This document shows positions 30,407 through 40,184 of a stretch of 64,000 nucleotides of DNA, piece after piece. The position numbers and the translations under genes are program-made. The notes under the pieces were generated by a model. It was not told where the DNA came from, made no database searches, and saw only the letters and a list, made by a program, of their open reading frames with translations. The DNA is from Pythium myriotylum (Eukaryota > Oomycota > Peronosporomycetes > Pythiales > Pythiaceae): assembly GCA_023091665.1 (NCBI GenBank), contig JALJCQ010000017.1, positions 2,728,001 through 2,792,000 on the forward strand, given 5' to 3'. How positions within the stretch are numbered: position 1 is the stretch's first letter; every line of letters begins with the position of its first letter.

Positions 30407-32267
30407 TTAAACGGCGTTGAAGGCCTTGAGCGCGTTGAGGCGGCCATAGCCGTACTGGTTGTTTGGAACAGCCGAGTCCGCGGTCTTGCCGCAAGTGTAA
30501 CCCGAGGCAGCGAGCGTCGAGCGATCCGTGGTGGTCGTGAGTGCCGTCTTGATCTGGTCATAGGTGAGCTTCGGGTTCTTGCTCAGAAGCAGCGCAACCA
30601 CACCCGACACGTGGGGAGCGGCCATGGAAGTGCCCGAGATAGTGTTGAAGGACGTATCGCTCGTCCTCCAGGCCGAGCGGATGTTCTGACCAGGAGCCGA
30701 GACATCCGGCTTGATGCGTCCAGATGCGTCCAGAGGTGACGACGCAGCCGCTGCTCCGGTGGTGGCGAGCGAAGGAAGAGGACGAGTGTGCATGTAGGCT
30801 ACCTTGACTTGGTAGATCTGCAGAGGACGGAGCGAAGAACGTTTGGTGATCGACTGCTCCATCGATTAAAAGCCAGACGACAGTGCCTGGAGAGGTACGA
30901 GGGAGTTCACCCGTTTGTGGTCGTCGCTAAGGCTCCGCGACGGCAGCAAGCCACAAGCAACCATGATACGCCCGGTTGAACAGAAGAAATGATTAGACCG
31001 GTTTGACAGAAGGCCGTCGGAACATTCCCGACGATGTCAGGAAAAGAGTGTGCTTGCCGTCGACGGTGGACCGTCTTGTCCTGAAGAAAAGATAAAAAGG
31101 TGCAGCCCGAACAGCTGCGGCTATTGGATTCTTTAAACGTAGCGATCTAATAGACCTCAACTTCAAAGTCAAAGGCTTGATGCGTCCAGGGACCGATGGA
31201 CCCTTGCTGGAGAAGCTGGCGAGACCGTCGGCCGACGTCGTGGCGCCCACAGCGATGACGTTGGCGTCTTCTGCCGGAGAGCCCGCCGTGCTGCAGTCTG
31301 GACCAGAGTTACCGTTGGCGAAGATCGGGATGATGTTGGCCGCACGCCAGGTGTTGATCGTTTTCGCAAACCAGTTGTCGCCACCCTTCGAGCCCCACGA
31401 GTTGTTAATGACGTTTGGTGCCTTGGTGCAGTCCTTGTTGGTGCCAGTCGCAGTGGTCGGGCACGTGAGGAACTGCGCGCAGGAAAGGATCGCCGCGTCC
31501 GTAGCGCCCTGGTCGTTGAAGGCCTTGCACGCAATGAACTTGGCGCCTGGTGCTACACCGAGGCCATTGGAACCGACCATCGAGCCGACCGTGTGTGTGC
31601 CGTGACCATCGTCGTCGTACGGCGTCGTCCTCCTGCTAATAGCATCGTACCAGCCGTAGTCGGAGCGGAAGTTGGCAGCGATGGACGTGTGCGTGGTGCG
31701 CACACCCGTATCAAGCGAGCCGACGACAATGTTCTGACCCGTGTAGCCCGCCGCCCAGACACTCGGTGCCTGAAGCTTTGTGACTCCCCACTCGTTCGCG
31801 AGGGGCTTGATGTTAGCCGTCGAGTTACTGAGAACCTCGATCTTGGGCAGCGGGATGATGCGCTCCTCGCGGATCTCGGCGATCTCTGGAAGGCCGGCGA
31901 ACTTCTCAACGAGCTCGATCGTCGCACCCTTGATCGACTTCTGGTTCGTGATCCAGAACGTCTCCTGCGACTCGTACAGGCTACCAGCCTCCTTGGCCAG
32001 CAGAGCATCGAGGCTCGACTGCGAGGTCTTGGCGTTGGTCTCGAGCGAGGTGACGATGGCGGCGATCTTCTGTCCGCGCGTGGCGAAGTCGGCCTCCTTG
32101 ACGGCATTCAACGCGTTGTCGACGCCAGCCTTGAGCGTGACCATGAGGTTGACAGTGGCCTGCTGACGGAGCGTACGGTGGACGCCGGCGTCGACGCGCG
32201 GCGTGGCGGAGGCGTCAGCCGCGAAGGCTAGCAGGGCGAGGAGAGGCGCGAACTTGGTGAAGACCAT
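30407..32267 (-). pseudogene. subtilase copy C, split by a 466-bp insertion
   Basis: Codons 1-364 match copy B (signal peptide, propeptide, Asp186, His222, Asn320). The frame then enters inserted DNA (30724-31189) and stops at 30993, giving a 424-residue product without the catalytic Ser. The remaining subtilase part ([11 protein letters not shown]... to the end, with Ser in SGTSMAAPH) is open from 30862 to 30407 but fused to insert sequence. Residue 122 is Phe here, Leu in B and D. The promoter elements are intact, so a truncated secreted protein could still be made. I consider it non-functional as a protease. Confidence 0.9.
30724..31189. mobile_element. 466-bp insertion with 16-bp duplicated target, subtilase C
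   Basis: GGCTTGATGCGTCCAG occurs at both edges (30708-30723 and 31174-31189), as expected for a target duplication. The inner left end starts with a further ATGCGTCCAG. No open frame and no clear terminal inverted repeats are seen. A short hairpin CGTCGG/CCGACG lies at about 31015-31033. The family is unknown; it could be a SINE or other non-autonomous element, or filler DNA. Confidence 0.65.
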
Positions 32268-32301
32268 TCTTGGATTGGAGGCTTGGCTTGAGTGCTGGAA
32301 G

Positions 32302-32318
32302 GCAAATTGCGAAGTGGG
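32302..32318 (-). promoter_or_regulatory. core promoter of subtilase copy C
   Basis: Identical in sequence and distance to the element upstream of copy B (CCCACTTCGCAATTTGC on the minus strand). Confidence 0.6.
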
Positions 32319-32619
32319 TGTGAGCTGGTGCGGGATCCGAGTGGCTCGTTGGCGCGTATTGCAGGCGAAGACGGTTTGTCCTCGTGGGAGGGCTAGAGTA
32401 TGTGGGTGGAGAGGATGCGTCGAACATACCGTAGCCCACTCGACTAACTCTAGTCGTTGGAGTATCTGATGTGTACTGTATTGTTCGAGGATGAACAGTT
32501 GCTGGCCTTTTTGGTGCTCATTGTGATGGTCTCCCTTTGATGAGTAGAGTAATCATCATGAGACTGATGATAATTAGGACCAACTATCCGACTAATGATT
32601 AGTCGGCTATTAATAGTGC

Positions 32620-32638
32620 GGGTCATGAGTCATGACCC
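32620..32638. promoter_or_regulatory. bZIP-type palindrome upstream of copy C
   Basis: The same 19-bp palindrome GGGTCATGAGTCATGACCC as at 27936, at the same distance from the start codon. Confidence 0.5.
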
Positions 32639-32868
32639 AATCGGATCCGTGTCCGTTGATGAGTGTCAGGATGTCCTTCAGGCACTATCTGATAACTACA
32701 AAATAGACAGTGTGGTATCGTCGGATTCTCTGTGATCCGTTGCAGTCGCCACGATCTGATAATAGGTGTCTGTAAAAACCATCATGTCTTCTCAACCATC
32801 CTGATGATGAATACTGTGTGCGCTTCAGTATTCGTACGAGCGAGGAGTCCGCCGTTATCAGACAGTAC

Positions 32869-33061
32869 GTAGTAGTAGGGACGACAAGGCAAGACTTGTC
32901 GCCCCTACTATCTGATAACGGCGACTTGTCACAAGTCGCCACAAGATCAACGGGGAGATGGCTGTCTTCTCTCGGGCTCAGACTAAATGTACCAAAAGGG
33001 TTCTGCGAGACTATGTATATTCGGGTACATGGTGTATTCGCCGACATCTCTAGCAATAGCT
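32869..33061. repeat. 193-bp non-palindromic spacer at the palindrome centre, with two hairpins
   Basis: It separates the two arms. Inside are an inverted repeat at 32873-32910 (arms of 16 bp, one mismatch, TAGTAGGGACGACAAG) and a perfect one at 32920-32940 (GGCGACTTGT-C-ACAAGTCGCC). TCTGATAACGGCG occurs both in the spacer (32911) and at the arm edge. A diverged homologue of this spacer lies at about 40920-41060. Confidence 0.8.
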
Positions 33062-33291
33062 GTACTGTCTGATAACGGCGGACTCCTCGCTCGTACGAAT
33101 ACTGAAGCGCACACAGTATTCATCATCGGGATGGTTGAGAAGACATGATGGTTTTTACAGACACCTATTATCAGATCGTGGCGACTGCAACGGATCACAG
33201 AGAATCCGACGATACCACACTGTCTATTTTGTAGTTATCAGATAGTGCCTGAAGGACATCCTGACACTCATCAACGGACACGGATCCGATT

Positions 33292-33310
33292 GGGTCATGA
33301 CTCATGACCC
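33292..33310. promoter_or_regulatory. bZIP-type palindrome upstream of copy D
   Basis: Mirror copy of the site at 32620-32638. Confidence 0.5.
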
Positions 33311-33611
33311 GCACTATTAATAGCCGACTAATCATTAGTCGGATAGTTGGTCCTAATTATCATCAGTCTCATGATGATTACTCTACTCATCAAAGGGAGA
33401 CCATCACAATGAGCACCAAAAAGGCCAGCAACTGTTCATCCTCGAACAATACAGTACACATCAGATACTCCAACGACTAGAGTTAGTCGAGTGGGCTACG
33501 GTATGTTCGACGCATCCTCTCCACCCACATACTCTAGCCCTCCCACGAGGACAAACCGTCTTCGCCTGCAATACGCGCCAACGAGCCACTCGGATCCCGC
33601 ACCAGCTCACA

Positions 33612-33628
33612 CCCACTTCGCAATTTGC
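33612..33628 (+). promoter_or_regulatory. core promoter of subtilase copy D
   Basis: CCCACTTCGCAATTTGC lies about 35 bp upstream of the ATG at 33663, as in copies B, C and E. Confidence 0.6.
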
Positions 33629-33662
33629 CTTCCAGCACTCAAGCCAAGCCTCCAATCCAAGA

Positions 33663-35523
33663 ATGGTCTTCACCAAGTTCGCGCCTCTCCTCGCCCTGCT
33701 AGCCTTCGCGGCTGACGCCTCCGCCACGCCGCGCGTCGACGCCGGCGTCCACCGTACGCTCCGTCAGCAGGCCACTGTCAACCTCATGGTCACGCTCAAG
33801 GCTGGCGTCGACAACGCGTTGAATGCCGTCAAGGAGGCCGACTTCGCCACGCGCGGACAGAAGATCGCCGCCATCGTCACCTCGCTCGAGACCAACGCCA
33901 AGACCTCGCAGTCGAGCCTCGATGCTCTGCTGGCCAAGGAGGCTGGTAGCCTGTACGAGTCGCAGGAGACGTTCTGGATCACGAACCAGAAGTCGATCAA
34001 GGGTGCGACGATCGAGCTCGTTGAGAAGCTCGCCGGCCTTCCAGAGATCGCCGAGATCCGCGAGGAGCGCATCATCCCGCTGCCCAAGATCGAGGTTCTC
34101 AGTAACTCGACGGCTAACATCAAGCCCCTCGCGAACGAGTGGGGAGTCACAAAGCTTCAGGCACCGAGTGTCTGGGCGGCGGGCTACACGGGTCAGAACA
34201 TTGTCGTCGGCTCGCTTGATACGGGTGTGCGCACCACGCACACGTCCATCGCTGCCAACTTCCGCTCCGACTACGGCTGGTACGATGCTATTAGCAGGAG
34301 GACGACGCCGTACGACGACGATGGTCACGGCACACACACGGTCGGCTCGATGGTCGGTTCCAATGGCCTCGGTGTAGCACCAGGCGCCAAGTTCATTGCG
34401 TGCAAGGCCTTCAACGACCAGGGCGCTACGGACGCGGCGATCCTTTCCTGCGCGCAGTTCCTCACGTGCCCGACCACTGCGACTGGCACCAACAAGGACT
34501 GCACCAAGGCACCAAACGTCATTAACAACTCGTGGGGCTCGAAGGGTGGCGACAACTGGTTTGCGAAAACGATCAACACCTGGCGTGCGGCCAACATCAT
34601 CCCGATCTTCGCCAACGGTAACTCTGGTCCAGACTGCAGCACGGCGGGCTCTCCGGCAGAAGACGCCAACGTCATCGCTGTGGGCGCCACGACGTCGGCC
34701 GACGGTCTCGCCAGCTTCTCCAGCAAGGGTCCATCGGTCCCTGGACGCATCAAGCCTTTGACTTTGAAGTTGAGGTCTATTAGATCGCTACGTTTAAAGA
34801 ATCCAATAGCCGCAGCTGTTCGGGCTGCACCTTTTTATCTTTTCTTCAGGACAAGACGGTCCACCGTCGACGGCAAGCACACTCTTTTCCTGACATCGTC
34901 GGGAATGTTCCGACGGCCTTCTGTCAAACCGGTCTAATCATTTCTTCTGTTCAACCGGGCGTATCATGGTTGCTTGTGGCTTGCTGCCGTCGCGGAGCCT
35001 TAGCGACGACCACAAACGGGTGAACTCCCTCGTACCTCTCCAGGCACTGTCGTCTGGCTTTTAATCGATGGAGCAGTCGATCACCAAACGTTCTTCGCTC
35101 CGTCCTCTGCAGATCTACCAAGTCAAGGTAGCCTACATGCACACTCGTCCTCTTCCTTCGCTCGCCACCACCGGAGCAGCGGCTGCGTCGTCACCTCTGG
35201 ACGCATCTGGACGCATCAAGCCGGATGTCTCGGCTCCTGGTCAGAACATCCGCTCGGCCTGGAGGACGAGCGATACGTCCTTCAACACTATCTCGGGCAC
35301 TTCCATGGCCGCTCCCCACGTGTCGGGTGTGGTTGCGCTGCTTCTGAGCAAGAACCCGAAGCTCACCTATGACCAGATCAAGACGGCACTCACGACCACC
35401 ACGGATCGCTCGACGCTCGCTGCCTCGGGTTACACTTGCGGCAAGACCGCGGACTCGGCTGTTCCAAACAACCAGTACGGCTATGGCCGCCTCAACGCGC
35501 TCAAGGCCTTCAACGCCGTTTAA
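33663..35523 (+). pseudogene. subtilase copy D, split by the same insertion as C
   Basis: Mirror image of copy C. The first open part (33663-34937, 424 codons) carries the signal peptide, propeptide, Asp186, His222 and Asn320. The catalytic Ser lies in the second part, open at 35068-35523. The identical insertion point shows that the inversion-duplication happened after the insertion. C and D are divergently transcribed, with 1,395 bp between their start codons. Confidence 0.9.
34741..35206. mobile_element. 466-bp insertion in subtilase D (mirror copy)
   Basis: Reverse complement of 30724-31189 with the same 16-bp direct repeats at its edges. Confidence 0.65.
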
Positions 35524-35604
35524 GAAGTGCCGGCAAGGTATTCTTTGCGTATGAGAAGTTACAGATTTTGATGTAGTGTTACCGCACCAGATGGAAGTAT
35601 ATAG

Positions 35605-37955
35605 GTCATTATCAGACTTTTATGGGATCAGACCGGCTGATCGGGTTGCTCTGTGGGACAGATGTCATCATTTTTTCCACTGATCGGTTTTGTTGATTGC
35701 TATTGTGTGGCTCGGCGTTCAGTGTTTTGAGCAATCAACAGGATTTTGTGTACCTCGCATCCCACAGACAAAGATGGAGACGTCTGAGGCACTAAGTGTA
35801 CGGGAACGTGTCGCACTCATTCGCGCGAACACGATATCAGCAACTTCACGTCGCTCGTATCGCGCGACGTGGTCGGCTTTAGTCCAGTGGATGCTCCAGC
35901 ACAAGCGCAACCTCATCCCGATACCATTTGTGGAGCAGCTTCACGACCCCAGTCGCACGCGCAAAGCTATCCTCGCTGCGATCGACGCTGACGTTGACCA
36001 CACCCGACCTCCGTTGGATTTCGAGCGGCTGCAAGCAGCAGACTTTGTGGAGTGGCTCCTGACCCTGCGCAAACGCGACGGAAAGCCCCCCGGCTTCTCA
36101 ACGTTCAATAACCACCGGGCGGCGCTGTTCAATCTCTTTCGAGAGTATCGCTGTCTGATGAGCAATGAGCTCCAGACCGAGCTGACTACGTACTTTCGAG
36201 GCCTCAAGCGTAGTACCGCCGAGCAAGCAGCGAATGGCGACGTTGCCGTCAAGGTCGGGAAGGATCCACTCTCGCTGGAGATGTATGAGTTCATCTGCAC
36301 GCAGATGTTGAAGTCCAGCTCCAAGGACATGGTGTTCGCACATGCCTTTCTTGTGATCTCGTGGAATCTCATGTGCAGGTCTGCAAACACAGTGGGCATC
36401 ATGACAAGCCACATCGAGTGGCGGGACGATTCTTTCTGTGTGTTTTTTGCGCACATGAAGAACGATCAAACCGGTTCCAGACCAAGAGATCCTCGTCACA
36501 TTTACGCGAACCCCCTACGACCAAGTATCTGTCCGCTCTTGGCGCTGGGGATCTATTGGGCTGTGTTTGCAGTGGACCAAGACCGCTTGTTCCCGGGATC
36601 GGCACAATACGACCGATTCCGCAAGCTACTGCACGCTTTCCTCGAAGAAGACGCAGTGAAGGCAGAGTTGTTCCGACGTGGCGTCGATTCAAACGACATC
36701 GGCACTCACTCAATCCGCAAAGGCTCGGCGACGTACTGCTCATCCGGTTCAACTGCTTGTCCATCCTCCACAGCGGTCCATCTTCGTGCTGGTTGGTCTC
36801 TCGGTGGTGTACAAAACACATATCTTCGCTATCAGGGCGCTGGCGACATGCATGTTGGTCGCACGGTGTCCGGTCTTCCACCAAACAGCGAGCTCTTTGC
36901 ATCCCTCCCACCCCGTTTCGACTACAACGACGAACTCGTCAAGCTCGGCATCAAGACCGCGTTTGGTGATGTTCCGTTGAACCTTCGATTTGTCTGCGAG
37001 CACGCACTCGCGGCGCTTGCGTACCACTCCGACTATCTGATCGCAACACTACCCGCCGCTCACCCCTTGTTCCAAACCCCGATCTTCCAGACAGGCGATC
37101 GCCTCAAGCAACTTCGCGACCGCGTGCGTGTCGGCATCGCCTCCGATGATCCAACACAGATTGCTTCTGGTGTGCCTCCTCACTGTGCCATGCTCGGTCG
37201 TCTACGGTCTGTGGAGCAGGAACTACAGGCACTACGATCCACCGTTGTTGAACAAGTCGTGGAAGGTGTTGTAAGTGCCATCGACGGGCAATCGCACTCG
37301 TCAGCAGCAGCAGTCAAACGCGCCATCATCGCATCGTTCCAAGAGCTCGGTCTCGTGGGCCTGGTTGAACAAGTGCGAGTCGGCTGCCAGCCTGACACAC
37401 AGTCCTCTCCAACGCCCGACGAATCGACGATCTTTTTGTATACGTGGGGAGGCAGGTACAGACGTCTCCCCGAGGACTATCAGCTCCACGACGGAACTCC
37501 TCGACAGATGTGGGTGTTGTGGACTTGCGGTGGCACAAAGCCAAGCGTCCCACCACTACGTCATGTCCAACCGAGCGACCTGAGCTCAGCCAACTCGAGG
37601 AAGCGACTTAGTGATCTGCGATTCCTGATGAGCCGTCTCGAGAGTGCTGCACGAGGACATCCTGCCTGGAGTGCACGCAACGTGGATGTTGAGACCGCTT
37701 GTCGTGTTTACGACGAAGTTTCTGAAACGATTGCACTCTCAGATTTGACAGGAAAGCAACGCAAACGTCGGCACTCCCAGCTCGGTTGGCGTACAGTCGT
37801 CAACGAGTTGCGAAAGCGTCAACGTCAGGTGCATGCCAACCAGTAGGTAGTCAACAAAATACAAGTACCGGTGTAGGTTGAACAGTGTAACCATACATAA
37901 CCGGTTACATTTACGGTGTTCCCACTCCGTCCCACAAAGTCCTTCCAACAGTCAT
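35605..37955 (+). mobile_element. Crypton, right copy
   Basis: It is bounded by GTCAT at 35605-35609 and 37951-37955. Both flanks equal those of the empty site at 26103 (inverted), so this copy shows a clean insertion. It is about 2.35 kb long with one gene. Confidence 0.88.
35774..37846 (+). CDS. Crypton tyrosine recombinase, right copy
   Basis: Its translation equals that of the recombinase at 28084-30156: 690 residues with R202, K230, H312, R315, W341 and Y350 all present. It would catalyse excision and integration through a covalent 3'-phosphotyrosine intermediate. The first ATG has AAG before it and lies about 165 bp from the element end. Some 105 bp follow the stop before the right GTCAT. 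Two identical, open genes suggest that the copies are young or are kept alike by conversion. Confidence 0.92.
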   Translation: METSEALSVRERVALIRANTISATSRRSYRATWSALVQWMLQHKRNLIPIPFVEQLHDPSRTRKAILAAIDADVDHTRPPLDFERLQAADFVEWLLTLRKRDGKPPGFSTFNNHRAALFNLFREYRCLMSNELQTELTTYFRGLKRSTAEQAANGDVAVKVGKDPLSLEMYEFICTQMLKSSSKDMVFAHAFLVISWNLMCRSANTVGIMTSHIEWRDDSFCVFFAHMKNDQTGSRPRDPRHIYANPLRPSICPLLALGIYWAVFAVDQDRLFPGSAQYDRFRKLLHAFLEEDAVKAELFRRGVDSNDIGTHSIRKGSATYCSSGSTACPSSTAVHLRAGWSLGGVQNTYLRYQGAGDMHVGRTVSGLPPNSELFASLPPRFDYNDELVKLGIKTAFGDVPLNLRFVCEHALAALAYHSDYLIATLPAAHPLFQTPIFQTGDRLKQLRDRVRVGIASDDPTQIASGVPPHCAMLGRLRSVEQELQALRSTVVEQVVEGVVSAIDGQSHSSAAAVKRAIIASFQELGLVGLVEQVRVGCQPDTQSSPTPDESTIFLYTWGGRYRRLPEDYQLHDGTPRQMWVLWTCGGTKPSVPPLRHVQPSDLSSANSRKRLSDLRFLMSRLESAARGHPAWSARNVDVETACRVYDEVSETIALSDLTGKQRKRRHSQLGWRTVVNELRKRQRQVHANQ

Positions 37956-37957
37956 CA

Positions 37958-38735
37958 GCGGTCCGTTCGAATAAGACAGTTTCATGTTTGACTTGAATTC
38001 TCCGACACCTACATCACCGATGTGTGCATGGGTCCGTTTCCGCTCACTTTGTTGACAGGTTGCTCGTTTCCTATTAGAGGTAGCCGGCGAATTACGCTCG
38101 CCTCCATGTGGCGTTGGCGACATCACATTGTGGACGACCGAGTCGGGTGGACAGTGGACCAGGCGTTGCTATATCACTCAGCGGCTCTTCGCGGCTCCCT
38201 GTTGGCCCTCGACGTCTACAATCAAAGACCTTCAAAGACGATTCATACTATAGACTTTGTACTTCAATACCCGATGGTCAAAGCCGTCAACCTTCCACCC
38301 CACCCCTCGGCCAAGTGTCAGTGCCCCAGCACTTTTGTGTTTGGCACTTTTTCACACACCCAAACGAGATGCCAGGCAGTGAAAACTCTCGACGCGGCTC
38401 AGCCAAATACCGGTTACCGGTTACATAGTGAGAGGACGTTTTACGTCCGTTTCCTGTGAGTCCTGAGTCTCCCCACACCTTAACTCACAAGGTTTTGAGA
38501 CGCGCGGTGAGTCACGTGAGTCCGGACTCGCTGAGGACGCAGGAGAGGCTTGGAGTCCATGAGATCCGTGACGACTCTCCTACAAGACCATGCAGTCATG
38601 AGTAGCTGCAGGAGGCTTAAACAACATGATTCTCTTATTACAACGCACCGCACCGATGACTAACCATCTAGAGCGATAACACTACATCCAAATCTGTAAC
38701 TTTTCGTACGCAGAGGATATGTCCGGGGTCACTTC
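37958..38735. other. interval between palindrome and subtilase E, no supported gene
   Basis: The first 55-60 bp are homologous to the left flank of copy B. The last 90 bp (about 38650-38735) resemble the 3' flank of the other subtilases (ATGAC, then AACACTACATC, then TCTGTAACTT). An open frame at 38022-38459 has no recognisable domain. Confidence 0.5.
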
Positions 38736-40133
38736 TTAGACGGAGTTGACGGCCTTGAACGCGTTGAGGCGGCCATAGCCGTACTGGTTGTTCGGAACAG
38801 CCGAGTCGGCGGTCTTGCCGCAAGTGTAACCCGAGGCAGCGAGCGTCGAGCGGTCCGCCCCGCCCGTCAGAGCCGTCTTGATCTGGTCGAAGGTGAGCTT
38901 CGGGTTCTTGCTCAGAAGCAGTGCAACGGCACCCGTGACATGGGGCGAGGCCATGGAAGTGCCTGAGATGGTGTTGAAGGCAGACGTACCCGTGTTCCAG
39001 GCTGAGCGCACGCTCTGACCAGGAGCCGACACATCTGGCTTGAGGAGGCCAGAGACCGATGGACCCTTGCTGGAGAAGCTGGCGAGGCCGTCGGTCGACG
39101 TCGTGGCGCCCACACCGATGACATTGGCATCATCTGCCGGAGAGCCAGTCGTGGCACAGTTTGGACCAAAATTGCCGTTGGCAAAGATCGGGATGATGTT
39201 GGCGGCACGCCAAGTGCTGATCGAGCTAGCGAACCAGGTTTGGCCACCAACCTGCGAGCCCCACGAGTTGTTAATAACGTTTGGTGCCTTGGTACAGTCC
39301 TTGTTGGTGCCAGTCGCAGTGGTCGGGCACGTGAGGAACTGCGCGCAGGAGAGGATCGCCGATTGCGACCCGCCCGACGGCGAGAAGGCCTTGCAAGAGA
39401 TAAACTGGGCATCAGGCGCAACACCGAGACCGTTGGAACCGACCATTGTGCCAATAGTGTGCGTACCATGACCATCGTCGTCATAGGGTGTCGTCTTCTT
39501 GCTAATCGCATCGTACCAGCCGTAGGAAGAGCGGAAGTTGGCAGCGATGGACGTGTGCGTGGTGAGCGCACCCGTATCGAGTGAACCGACGACAACATTC
39601 TTGCCTGTGTACCCTGCCGCCCAGGCACTTGGCGCCTGAATAATTGCAACACCCCACTCGTTCGCGAGGGGGCTGATGTCAGCCGTCGAGTTGCCGACGA
39701 CTTCGTACTTGGGCAGCGGGATGATGAGCTCCTCAGTGATCTCAGCGATCTCTGGAAGGCCGGCGAGCTTCTCAACGAGCTCGATCGTCGCACCCTTGAT
39801 CGACTTCTGGTTCGTGATCCAGAACGTCTCCTGCGACTCGTACAGGCTACCAGCCTCCTTGGCCAGCAGAGCATCGAGGCTCGACTGCGAGGTCTTGGCG
39901 TTGGTCTCGAGCGAGGTGACGATGGCGGCGATCTTCTGTCCGCGCGTGGCGAAGTCGGCCTCCTCGACGGCATTCAACGCGTTGTCGACGCCAGCCTTGA
40001 GCGTGACCATGAGGTTGACAGTGGCCTGCTCACGGAGCGTACGGTGGACGCCGGCGTCGACGCGCGGCGTGGCGGAGGCGTCAGCCGCGAAGGCTAGCAG
40101 GGCGAGGAGAGGCGCGAACTTGGTGAAGACCAT
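38736..40133 (-). CDS. secreted subtilisin-like serine protease, intact copy E (mosaic)
   Basis: The protein has 465 residues with a signal peptide at about 1-21. Asp186 (GSLDTG), His222 (GHGTH), Asn321 (GNFGP) and Ser393 (SGTSMASPH) are present, so it should be active. Residues 1-131 are almost identical to copy B, as is the DNA upstream to about 40297. From about residue 132 to the end the protein is clearly diverged. This sharp change suggests gene conversion of the 5' part. Position 322 is Phe where the others have Ser, next to the oxyanion Asn. It lies minus, tail towards the palindrome, and head to head with a subtilase remnant at 41229. Confidence 0.93.
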   Translation of the reverse strand: MVFTKFAPLLALLAFAADASATPRVDAGVHRTLREQATVNLMVTLKAGVDNALNAVEEADFATRGQKIAAIVTSLETNAKTSQSSLDALLAKEAGSLYESQETFWITNQKSIKGATIELVEKLAGLPEIAEITEELIIPLPKYEVVGNSTADISPLANEWGVAIIQAPSAWAAGYTGKNVVVGSLDTGALTTHTSIAANFRSSYGWYDAISKKTTPYDDDGHGTHTIGTMVGSNGLGVAPDAQFISCKAFSPSGGSQSAILSCAQFLTCPTTATGTNKDCTKAPNVINNSWGSQVGGQTWFASSISTWRAANIIPIFANGNFGPNCATTGSPADDANVIGVGATTSTDGLASFSSKGPSVSGLLKPDVSAPGQSVRSAWNTGTSAFNTISGTSMASPHVTGAVALLLSKNPKLTFDQIKTALTGGADRSTLAASGYTCGKTADSAVPNNQYGYGRLNAFKAVNSV

Positions 40134-40167
40134 TCTTGGATTGGAGGCTTGGCTTGAGTGCTGGAAG

Positions 40168-40184
40168 GCAAATTGCGAAGTGGG
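40168..40184 (-). promoter_or_regulatory. core promoter of subtilase copy E
   Basis: CCCACTTCGCAATTTGC on the minus strand, at the same distance from the ATG as in copies B-D. Confidence 0.6.

Larger units (their letters stand above)
27973..32868 (+). repeat. left arm of a 4.9-kb palindrome
   Basis: Every position x pairs with 65930-x in the right arm, with no net indel across 4,896 bp. Two base differences were seen (31901/34029 and 32802/33128). The arm holds a Crypton and broken subtilase C. Confidence 0.95.
33062..37957 (-). repeat. right arm of the 4.9-kb palindrome
   Basis: It is the reverse complement of 27973-32868 with no net indel. It holds broken subtilase D and the right Crypton. 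Beyond 37957 it is homologous (inverted) to the left flank of copy B at about 26050-26102. Confidence 0.95.

Noticed and set aside
32685..33198. Short frames across the palindrome centre
   Set aside because: They run through inverted non-coding repeats and have no protein-like composition.
27973..37957. Reading the palindrome as long terminal inverted repeats of one giant transposon
   Set aside because: The outer edge at 27973/37957 coincides with the Crypton end, not with a conserved transposon terminus, and no target duplication flanks it.
38022..38459. 145-codon frame between the palindrome and subtilase E
   Set aside because: No domain, signal peptide or promoter; the composition looks random and the region includes shared non-coding flank.
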